The position numbers were made by a program, and so were the translations under genes. A stretch of 20,222 nt of DNA from Lachnospiraceae bacterium (GTDB taxonomy: Bacteria; Bacillota; Clostridia; Lachnospirales; Lachnospiraceae): the NCBI GenBank assembly GCA_024695225.1, contig JAILIO010000188.1, positions 1 to 20,222 of the forward strand, read 5' to 3'. Below the pieces are notes generated by a model that worked only from the letters and a program-made list of their open reading frames with translations, was not told the DNA's origin and did no database searches. This document shows positions 13,914-20,222 of the stretch, one piece after another. The stretch's first letter is position 1; every line of letters begins with the position of its first letter.

Positions 13914-14941
13914 TGAGCGCTGAGATTACGGTAAACAGAATGCCCAGGTCCACATGGAACTGGCTGGATGTGAACGAGGCACGGATGGATGCCTTGTCTT
14001 TTCCGGGACCCGGGTTTGATATTCCTGAGAGATTCAAAGATATGGGCACAGGCATGGGAAGAGGAGCTTCAGAACTCATCTCCCTGAGCTGTACTGAGCA
14101 CAGGATTGTTGAAGTGCCTGAAGGAGAAGATTTAAAGGAACCTGTCATCATTGGCGGGATGCTTGAGGATGGAGAAAAGCAGGCTTCTGTCACTCTGATA
14201 CATGCGGGCAGAAACAGCCGTGTGAAGGTGCTGGAGTTTTGTGAATCCAGGGAGGGACATAGCGCTTCCAGAGCAGAACTCACATATGTGATGGCGGAGG
14301 AGGGCGCTCATGTGACGGTGCTGCAGGCACAGATGCTCTCCAGGGGTTCCTTTTATATAAGCGATACCGGGATGACTGCAAAAGAAGATGCAACAGTTGA
14401 ACTTGAGCAGGTTTTTCTGGGGGCAGATCATATTTATGCCGGCTGTGAGACACTCCTTTCCGGGGACAGGTCTTCATTTAAGGCAGATACCGCTTATCTG
14501 GGAGAGGGCAGCAGGATACTGGATATGAATTACGTGGCGAGACACGGCGGCCGGAAAACGGACAGCCGGATGAATGCCACAGGGGCCCTTCTGGGCAAAA
14601 GCGACAAGATATACAGAGGCACCATCGATTTCCTCAAAGGTTCCTCCGGGTCCACCGGGAGAGAAGACGAAAATGTGCTTCTCCTGTCCGAGGACGTGAG
14701 AAACCGCAGTGTTCCCGTGATCTTGTGCGCGGAGGAGGATGTGGACGGACAGCATGCCGCCACCATAGGCCGTATAGACACGGACAAGCTTTTCTATCTG
14801 ATGAGCAGGGCGCTTTCCGAGGAGATGGCCAAGAGACTGGTGATAACATCGGGTTTTATGCCGGTGATCGAAGCCATACCTGAGGTGGCAGTCAGAAATG
14901 CGGCAGTGAACTATCTGGAGAGGAGGCTCACCCTTGACTGA
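13913..14941 (+). CDS. sufD: Fe-S cluster assembly protein SufD
   Basis: SufD pairs with SufB in the SufBC2D complex and is needed for iron entry and cluster formation. The protein is 342 aa, short for the family; the part before the beta-helix core is reduced. VDGQHAATIGRIDTDKLFY places His281 at the position of the conserved SufB-SufD interface histidine, and LMSRALSEEMAKRLVITSGF is the usual C-terminal helix block. The weaker core similarity to SufB is normal. The ATG overlaps the sufB stop as TAATG, which implies translational coupling and equal output of the two subunits. The 3' end overlaps the sufS start by 8 nt. Confidence 0.93.
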   Translation: MSAEITVNRMPRSTWNWLDVNEARMDALSFPGPGFDIPERFKDMGTGMGRGASELISLSCTEHRIVEVPEGEDLKEPVIIGGMLEDGEKQASVTLIHAGRNSRVKVLEFCESREGHSASRAELTYVMAEEGAHVTVLQAQMLSRGSFYISDTGMTAKEDATVELEQVFLGADHIYAGCETLLSGDRSSFKADTAYLGEGSRILDMNYVARHGGRKTDSRMNATGALLGKSDKIYRGTIDFLKGSSGSTGREDENVLLLSEDVRNRSVPVILCAEEDVDGQHAATIGRIDTDKLFYLMSRALSEEMAKRLVITSGFMPVIEAIPEVAVRNAAVNYLERRLTLD

Positions 14942-16160
14942 CGAGAAGATAAGATCATATTTCCCCCAGCTCATGAGTGAGAGAGGTGGTATCCGCCCGG
15001 TGTATCTGGACAGCGCAGCCACCAGCCAGAGACCTGAGGAAGTGATAGACGCCATAAGTTCTTTTTACCGGAACAACAATGCCAATCCTCACAGAGGCAC
15101 ATATACCGAGGCAGAGGATGCCACGGCAGTATATGAAAAGGCCAGGACTGATACGGCTTCATTCATAGGCGCCGATGCCTGTGATATCATATTTACCAGG
15201 AACGCTTCCGAGTCCATAAATCTCGTTGCATACACCTGGGGGATGGAGAATCTGAGGGAAGGCGACAGGGTTGTGATAACCATTATGGAGCATCACAGCA
15301 ATCTCCTTCCATGGCAGAGGCTTTGCAGGGCAAAAGGGGCAGAGCTTGTGTATCTGTATATGAACGAGGATTTTGAGATAACGGACCGGGAGATCGATGA
15401 AAAGGTCACATCAAACACGAAGATCCTGGCTTTCACCCATGTTTCAAACGTGCTGGGGATAATGTCTCCCGTGAAAAAACTGACGGAGAAAGCCCGGGAG
15501 GTGGGAGCGGTGACGGTTGTTGACTGTGCCCAGAGCATTCCCCACATGAAAGTGGATGTGAAGGAAATGGGAGCAGATTTTATAGCTTTTTCCGCCCATA
15601 AGATGTTCGGACCCTTTGGACTGGGTGTTCTTTGGGGCAGGAATGAACTGCTGGAGGAGATGCCTCCCTTCCTCTCCGGAGGGGAAATGATAGAGTATGT
15701 CAGGGAACAGGATGCCACATGGGCTCCGCTTCCCGCCAAATATGAGGCAGGGACCCAGGACCCCGCAGCTGCGGCCGGCTTTTCGGCAGCGCTCTCATTT
15801 ATCCAAAGGATAGGATATGATGAGATAGGAAAGAGGGAGAAGGCTGTGTACGATTACGCGGTGGAGAGGCTTAAGGACCTTTCCTGTGTGGAATTGTACG
15901 GACCTTTTGACATTGAGAGGTATGGAGCCATACCCTTCAATGTAAAGGATGTACACCCTCACGATACGGCCACGGTTCTGTCTGCAGACAGGGTGTGCGT
16001 CAGGGCCGGACACCACTGCGCTCAGCCGCTGCTTAAGAGGATGGGGCTGAACTCTTGTTGCCGGGCAAGCTTTTCAGTGTATAATTCAAAAGAAGACGTG
16101 GACAGGCTGTGTGAGTCACTTTTAAAAGTCAGGTCGCAGCTTGGACTGGGAGATGTATAA
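14934..16160 (+). CDS. sufS: Cysteine desulfurase SufS
   Basis: SufS is a group II, PLP-dependent cysteine desulfurase that hands sulfur to SufU. The 408-aa protein begins MTDEKIRSYFPQ and has VYLDSAATSQRP, HRGTYTEAED and EHHSNLLPWQ. FSAHKMFGPFG carries the PLP lysine (Lys223). RAGHHCAQP carries the sulfur-accepting cysteine (Cys362), followed by CCRASFSVYN. The start is TTG at 14934, supported by AGGAGG 7 nt upstream; the next ATG (14973) would cut off conserved N-terminal residues. It overlaps the end of sufD by 8 nt and ends in TAATG shared with sufU. Confidence 0.96.
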   Translation: MTDEKIRSYFPQLMSERGGIRPVYLDSAATSQRPEEVIDAISSFYRNNNANPHRGTYTEAEDATAVYEKARTDTASFIGADACDIIFTRNASESINLVAYTWGMENLREGDRVVITIMEHHSNLLPWQRLCRAKGAELVYLYMNEDFEITDREIDEKVTSNTKILAFTHVSNVLGIMSPVKKLTEKAREVGAVTVVDCAQSIPHMKVDVKEMGADFIAFSAHKMFGPFGLGVLWGRNELLEEMPPFLSGGEMIEYVREQDATWAPLPAKYEAGTQDPAAAAGFSAALSFIQRIGYDEIGKREKAVYDYAVERLKDLSCVELYGPFDIERYGAIPFNVKDVHPHDTATVLSADRVCVRAGHHCAQPLLKRMGLNSCCRASFSVYNSKEDVDRLCESLLKVRSQLGLGDV

Positions 16161-16600
16161 TGGAACTTGATGAGATCTATACACAGGTCATAACCGAGAA
16201 CAGCAGGTCGAAGGAACACAGGTATCAGATGCAGGCGCCTTCGGTGGTGAAGGAGGGAGTGAACCCTTCCTGCGGCGATGAGATAACCCTGCAGCTGGAG
16301 CTGGATGGAAATGTGATAAAAGACGCAGCTTTCATAGGGGATGGCTGCGCCATTTCCCAGGCCAGTGCCAACATCATGATAGACCTGATAAAGGGAAAGA
16401 CCACAGAGGAAGCTAAGAGACTCTCCGGTATATTTACCGGGATGATCAAGGGCGATGTGACCGGTGAGGATGAACTGGATGAGCTTGAGGACGCCCAGGC
16501 TTTCCAGGGTATATCTCACATGCCTTCCAGGGTGAAATGCGCAGTCCTTGGCTGGCACACTCTTGACGAGGCATTAAAAGGGGTAAGTGAACAGCAGTGA
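16160..16600 (+). CDS. sufU: Zinc-dependent sulfurtransferase SufU
   Basis: SufU accepts persulfide sulfur from SufS and passes it to the SufBCD scaffold; in Gram-positive bacteria it is a zinc protein rather than an IscU-type scaffold. The 146-aa protein keeps the zinc ligands: NPSCGDE (Cys38, Asp40), GDGCAISQAS (Cys63) and RVKCAVLGWH (Cys127). A Gram-positive-type insert is visible between the second and third cysteines (GMIKGDVTGEDELDELE). The ATG overlaps the sufS stop. The last two codons (CAGCAG) form the 5' arm of the hairpin described separately. This is the last gene of the sufCBDSU operon. Confidence 0.96.
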   Translation: MELDEIYTQVITENSRSKEHRYQMQAPSVVKEGVNPSCGDEITLQLELDGNVIKDAAFIGDGCAISQASANIMIDLIKGKTTEEAKRLSGIFTGMIKGDVTGEDELDELEDAQAFQGISHMPSRVKCAVLGWHTLDEALKGVSEQQ

Positions 16601-16634
16601 GAGGGAATAAGGGGTTATTTCCCCTGTGCTGCTG
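16592..16634 (+). other. Extended hairpin between sufU and pta
   Basis: CAGCAG (16592-16597, the last sufU codons) pairs with CTGCTG (16629-16634). Inside this, after a 5x5 internal loop, GGGAATAA (16603-16610) pairs with TTATTTCCC (16615-16623, one bulged T) around a GGGG loop. An A run and then AGGAGG of pta follow, not a T run. It is therefore not a classic intrinsic terminator; attenuation, RNA processing or mRNA protection are possible. Confidence 0.5.
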
Positions 16635-16659
16635 AAAAAAATACAGGAGGTATGGGATT

Positions 16660-17664
16660 ATGGCATCATTTATCGAACAGATCAAAGAAAAAGCGAAGAA
16701 GGAGAGGAAAAGAATAGTTCTTCCCGAACCGGATGACAAGCGTACCCTCTATGCGGCAGACGCCATCCTCAAGGAAGGTCTTGCGGAGATCGTGCTGGTG
16801 GGAGACGAGCAGGACATAGCCAGCGGCGAGAAGTGGCTGGAGATCGATCTCTCCGGAGCAAAGATCATAAACCCCAAGAAGACCGATCTTCTGGACAAGT
16901 ATACGGAAGTTCTGTATGAGACCCGCAAGGAAAAGGGAATGACCCCCGAGCAGGCCAGGGAAAAGCTTCTGAACGACAAGCTCACCTTCGGAGTCACAAT
17001 GGTCAAGGCTAACGATGCAGACGGAATGGTGGCAGGCGCATGCCACGCCACAAGCGACACCCTTCGTCCGGCGCTGCAGATACTCAAGACTGCCCCCGGG
17101 GTCAAACTGGTTTCCGGTTTCTTCGTGGTGGTGGTGCCTGATTGTAAAATGGGAGACAACGGAGTCTTTATTTTCGCAGACTCCGGTCTGAATCAGGATC
17201 CTGATCCGGATCAGCTGGCTGAGATCGCCCACAGCTCCGCAAAGAGTTTCCAGGGGCTCATCGGAGATCATCCGGAAGTGGCCATGCTTTCACACAGCAC
17301 AAAGGGATCTGCGAAGCACCCTCTGGTTGACAAGGTCACGGAAGCCGTGAGGATCGCCCATGAAAGATATCCCAACCTGGATCTGGACGGCGAACTTCAG
17401 CTGGATGCGGCTATAGTTCCCGAGGTTGCAAAGCTCAAGGCTCCCGGATCAACCGTGGCCGGACATGCCAATGTGCTGGTATTCCCCAATCTGGACGCCG
17501 GAAACATCGGTTACAAGCTGGTGCAGAGACTGGGCAAGGCCGAGGCCTACGGACCTATGCTCCAGGGCATAGCAAAGCCCGTAAACGATCTGTCCAGGGG
17601 TTGTTCCTGGGAAGATATAGTAGGTGTTGTGGCGCTGACAGCTGTCCAGTGCCAGATTTCCTGA
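16660..17664 (+). CDS. pta: Phosphate acetyltransferase
   Basis: Pta converts acetyl-CoA plus phosphate to acetyl phosphate, the first half of acetate fermentation. At 334 aa it is the short form, lacking the regulatory N-terminal domains of the E. coli enzyme. Visible blocks are RIVLPEPDDKRTLYAA, a central MVAGACHATSDTLRP, FADSGLNQDPD, MLSHSTKGSAKHPLVDKV, LDGELQLDAAIVPEVAK and the C-terminal NVLVFPNLDAGNIGYKLVQR, GPMLQGIAKPVNDLSRG. The ATG has AGGAGG 9 nt upstream. No clear promoter is visible in the 59-bp gap after sufU, so read-through from suf is possible. ackA follows after 16 bp. Confidence 0.97.
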   Translation: MASFIEQIKEKAKKERKRIVLPEPDDKRTLYAADAILKEGLAEIVLVGDEQDIASGEKWLEIDLSGAKIINPKKTDLLDKYTEVLYETRKEKGMTPEQAREKLLNDKLTFGVTMVKANDADGMVAGACHATSDTLRPALQILKTAPGVKLVSGFFVVVVPDCKMGDNGVFIFADSGLNQDPDPDQLAEIAHSSAKSFQGLIGDHPEVAMLSHSTKGSAKHPLVDKVTEAVRIAHERYPNLDLDGELQLDAAIVPEVAKLKAPGSTVAGHANVLVFPNLDAGNIGYKLVQRLGKAEAYGPMLQGIAKPVNDLSRGCSWEDIVGVVALTAVQCQIS

Positions 17665-17680
17665 ACAGGAGGCGGATATC

Positions 17681-18883
17681 TTGAATATACTTGTTATCAA
17701 CTGCGGGAGTTCTTCCCTGAAATTTCAGCTCATCGATTCAGACAGTGAGCAGGTGAAGGCCAAGGGGCTTTGCGAGAGGATCGGGATCGACGGTTCAAGG
17801 CTGGTGTATACCCCTGCCGGAAAAGACAAGATCGTAAATGAGACCCCCATGCCCGATCACAGCAAGGCGGTGTCTCTGGTGCTGGAAGCCCTTACAGATC
17901 CTGAAAACGGCGTTATAAGCGACCTTTCGGAGATCGGTGCCATCGGGCACAGGGTGGTTCACGGCGGTGAGAAGTTCAGCACATCCGTGGTCATTGACGA
18001 CGCGGTGCTGGAGGCGGTTAAGGAGTGCAATGATCTTGCACCTCTTCACAACCCTGCAAACCTTATAGGGATAGCTGCATGTACAAAACTTATGCCGGGA
18101 GTTCCTCAGGTGGCGGTGTTCGATACCGCTTTCCATCAGACCATGCCTGAAAAGGCGTATCTCTACGGCCTTCCCTACAGGTATTACACGGAGCATAAGG
18201 TGAGACGTTACGGTTTCCACGGCACCAGCCATTCCTATGTGTCCGGAAGGACTGCGGAGATCCTGGGGGTTCCTGCGGACAAACTGAAGGTGATCGTGTG
18301 TCATCTGGGCAACGGAGCAAGCGTCTCCGCCGTCATGAACGGCAAGTGCGTGGATACATCCATGGGACTCACTCCCCTTGAAGGCATGATCATGGGCACC
18401 AGGTCCGGAGATATGGACCCTGCCATAATCGAATACATCGCAAACACTGAGAAATTGTCACTTTCGGAAGTCATGAAGGTGCTCAACAAAGAGTCCGGTG
18501 TCTTCGGTCTTTCCGGTGGTCTCTCCAGCGATTTCAGGGATCTGGAAAAGGCATACAACGAAGGAAAGGTTGAGGGGAAGAGGGCTTTTGAAGCCTATTC
18601 CTACAGGGTCGCCAAGTATATAGGCGCCTATACGGCAGCCATGAACGGCACCGATGCCATCGTATTCACCGCAGGGGTCGGCGAGAACGATCCTCTGATA
18701 CGCAGCATGATATGTGATTATCTCGGGTACCTGGGGGTTTCCATCGACGAAGAAGCCAACAAGAAGAGAGGCGAAGAAGTGGTGATATCCACCAAAGACA
18801 GCAAGGTTTCAGTGCTGGTGGTGCCCACCAATGAGGAACTTGCCATAGCCAGGGAAACGGTTAGGCTTGTAGGTGGCGCCTGA
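17681..18883 (+). CDS. ackA: Acetate kinase
   Basis: AckA moves phosphate from acetyl phosphate to ADP, yielding acetate and ATP by substrate-level phosphorylation. The 400-aa protein has all family blocks: MNILVINCGSSSLKF (Asn7), GHRVVHGGEKF, APLHNPANLIGI, VFDTAFHQTMP, RRYGFHGTSHSYVS, HLGNGASVSA, GTRSGDMDP and TAGVGENDPLIR. The start is TTG, with AGGAGG 8 nt upstream and no better codon nearby. It follows pta by 16 bp, the usual pairing, so both are probably on one transcript. The next gene begins within about 30 bp, so transcription may run on into mreB. Confidence 0.97.
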   Translation: MNILVINCGSSSLKFQLIDSDSEQVKAKGLCERIGIDGSRLVYTPAGKDKIVNETPMPDHSKAVSLVLEALTDPENGVISDLSEIGAIGHRVVHGGEKFSTSVVIDDAVLEAVKECNDLAPLHNPANLIGIAACTKLMPGVPQVAVFDTAFHQTMPEKAYLYGLPYRYYTEHKVRRYGFHGTSHSYVSGRTAEILGVPADKLKVIVCHLGNGASVSAVMNGKCVDTSMGLTPLEGMIMGTRSGDMDPAIIEYIANTEKLSLSEVMKVLNKESGVFGLSGGLSSDFRDLEKAYNEGKVEGKRAFEAYSYRVAKYIGAYTAAMNGTDAIVFTAGVGENDPLIRSMICDYLGYLGVSIDEEANKKRGEEVVISTKDSKVSVLVVPTNEELAIARETVRLVGGA

Positions 18884-18914
18884 AAGGGCGTGATTGAGAA
18901 AGGGTTGGTCTGTT

Positions 18915-19946
18915 TTGGCTGAAAAATCAAAGAATAACAGAAATGCAGGATGCGCTTTCGGCATAGATCTGGGCACTTGTAACATAAAGATCTATAACGC
19001 AAGTGAAGACAAGGTCTTTGCCGAAAAGAACATGATTGCCATAATGAACAAGAAAAATATATTTGCATATGGCGATTCCGCCTTCGAGATGTATGAGAAG
19101 ACGCCTGCGAATATAGAGATCTCTTATCCGCTGTCCTACGGGGTCATAGCGGACATAGAAAACATGAAGTCTCTTGTGAAGCTGTACATGACCGACCTTA
19201 TGAAGGGGCATATCCAGAGCGCGGATTACTATATAGCCGTGCCCAGGGATGTCACGGAAGTCGAGAGGATGGCATTTAACGATCTGATCAGGGATGCCGG
19301 GATCAAAGCCAGAAGGGTTTACAGCGTCGACATGGCTGTGGCGGACGGACTGGGGATGGATATAGACGTGAAGAACGCCCAGGGTGTCATAGTCGTGAAC
19401 GTGGGATTTGACACCACGGATATATCCATATTGTCCCTGGGAGGAATAGTCCTGTCCAAACTGGTGAAGACCGGGGGACGCAAATTTGACGAAGCCGTGA
19501 AGGCTGCCATCAGGAAAGAGTTCTCTCTGATCATCGGCTCCAAGACCGCGGAAAGCGTGAAGGTCTCCCTGAATGAACTGGAGAGGAACGAAGCCGACGC
19601 GGTGATCTACGGAAGGGATATAGTTACCGGACTCCCTGTGGAGAGACGGATCCCCACAAAACTCATGGATGAATGCCTGAAAGAGCATTACATGACCATA
19701 ATAGACAATATCAAACTGATACTTGAGAGGACCCCGCCGGAACTTTCTTCGGATATATACCGTCACGGAATATATCTCACCGGCGGCGCCTCCCAGGTTG
19801 CCCATCTTTCAGAACTTATAGGCAGTGTCACCGGGCTCAGGGTAAACACCTCTGCGAACCCGGGGACATCTGTTGCCATGGGACTTGCGCGAATCATAAA
19901 GGATGACCAGTACAAATCTCTGGCATACAATGCTGAGGAGCAGTAA
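18915..19946 (+). CDS. mreB: MreB/Mbl-like actin homologue, divergent nucleotide pocket
   Basis: MreB proteins form membrane-bound filaments that guide lateral wall synthesis. The actin-like fold is clear: GIDLGTCNIKIY (phosphate 1, about 16-27), SLGGIVLSKLVKTGGRKFDEAV (split after phosphate 2) and IYLTGGASQVAHL with NPGTSVAMGLARI near the C-terminus. Phosphate 2 reads VNVGFDTTD (161-169) instead of DIGGGTTE, and the region holding the catalytic Glu reads SVDMAVADGLG, apparently Asp for Glu. ATP hydrolysis may be weak. The length from TTG 18915 is 343 aa. TTG 18894, seven codons upstream, is an alternative start; 18915 gives the more usual N-terminus (MAEK). mreC follows 2 nt after the stop. 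Confidence 0.88.
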   Translation: MAEKSKNNRNAGCAFGIDLGTCNIKIYNASEDKVFAEKNMIAIMNKKNIFAYGDSAFEMYEKTPANIEISYPLSYGVIADIENMKSLVKLYMTDLMKGHIQSADYYIAVPRDVTEVERMAFNDLIRDAGIKARRVYSVDMAVADGLGMDIDVKNAQGVIVVNVGFDTTDISILSLGGIVLSKLVKTGGRKFDEAVKAAIRKEFSLIIGSKTAESVKVSLNELERNEADAVIYGRDIVTGLPVERRIPTKLMDECLKEHYMTIIDNIKLILERTPPELSSDIYRHGIYLTGGASQVAHLSELIGSVTGLRVNTSANPGTSVAMGLARIIKDDQYKSLAYNAEEQ

Positions 19947-19948
19947 TA

Positions 19949-20222
19949 ATGAGTCCCCTCATAAAGAGAAAGGAAGAGGGGATACGCATCCCGTCCAGAT
20001 ATGTGCTTTTGATGATCACTATCGGATGTACTGCGCTTATCATTATCACTTACACCACCCCTGCATTTTCTGAGCCCATCTATCGCGCACTGGGGGCGGT
20101 GGTCACACCTTTTGAAAACGGAATAAGCACTGCAGGCAGATACTTCAGTTCCCTGGGGGTCAGGTTTAAAAACCTGACAGACCTCCAGGATGAAAATGCT
20201 ACCCTGCAGAGTGAAGTAGACA
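19949..20222 (+). CDS. mreC: Rod shape-determining protein MreC, N-terminal part (3' truncated by window)
   Basis: An open frame from ATG 19949 runs off the window edge (91 complete codons). GGAG lies 8 nt upstream, inside the end of mreB. The N-terminus is basic (MSPLIKRKEEGIRIPSRY), then one membrane helix (VLLMITIGCTALIIITYTT), then VVTPFENGISTAGRYF and a coiled-coil start, NLTDLQDENATLQSEVD. This is the MreC pattern: a single-pass protein whose coiled coil and beta domain sit outside the membrane and link MreB to the wall synthases. The mreB-mreC order supports it. mreD would be expected next, beyond the window. Confidence 0.9.
   Translation, partial: MSPLIKRKEEGIRIPSRYVLLMITIGCTALIIITYTTPAFSEPIYRALGAVVTPFENGISTAGRYFSSLGVRFKNLTDLQDENATLQSEVD

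Noticed and set aside
16592..16634. Rho-independent terminator after sufU
   Set aside because: The hairpin is followed by an A run and the pta ribosome binding site on the + strand, with no T tract.

Overview
The window looks like chromosomal DNA from an anaerobic, Gram-positive-type Clostridia, most probably a Lachnospiraceae relative. This is inference from gene content and codon habits, not from a marker gene. The supporting signs are a sufCBDSU iron-sulfur operon of the SufU type, a YfhO-family membrane protein, a class III ribonucleotide reductase activase, the Pta-AckA acetate pathway, TmcAL, and an mreB-mreC pair. Coding density is very high. Nearly every protein gene is on the + strand, often with 1-8 nt overlaps. 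Ile ATA and Arg AGG/AGA codons and TTG/GTG starts are used freely.

Layout: (1) 1-327 is the C-terminal end of a Gfo/Idh/MocA-like oxidoreductase. (2) Two tRNA-Leu genes on the minus strand (CAG and the less usual AAG anticodon) share a near-consensus promoter that stands back to back with a + strand promoter. (3) That + promoter drives yfhO, apparently as a leaderless mRNA, and nrdG follows closely. (4) A promoter buried in the end of nrdG starts argH, followed by overlapping or abutting asd, a PAS-GGDEF-EAL protein and a degenerate archaeal-type ATPase. (5) A four-copy 38-bp tandem repeat, seeded from the end of the ATPase gene, leads to a stand-alone left-handed beta-helix acyltransferase-like gene and tmcAL. 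(6) A promoter precedes sufC-sufB-sufD-sufS-sufU, a tightly coupled operon. (7) After a hairpin-bearing gap come pta and ackA (acetyl-CoA to acetate plus ATP). (8) A divergent mreB and the start of mreC (cut by the window edge) begin a cell-shape cluster.

How the parts fit: most genes are housekeeping functions: leucine decoding, wobble cytidine acetylation of elongator tRNA-Met (TmcAL), arginine and aspartate-family amino acids (argH, asd), Fe-S cluster assembly (suf), activation of anaerobic dNTP synthesis (nrdG, itself an Fe-S radical SAM enzyme), acetate fermentation and cell shape. The accessory-looking part is 6537-9759. There a predicted c-di-GMP phosphodiesterase with an inactive-looking GGDEF domain is ATGA-coupled to an ATPase with eroded Walker and nuclease motifs. 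That gene's last codons have been tandemly copied so that the first two junctions again read ATGA, giving two chained mini-ORFs. This is the most unusual structure I found. No mobile element, CRISPR array, rRNA or convincing rho-independent terminator was seen.
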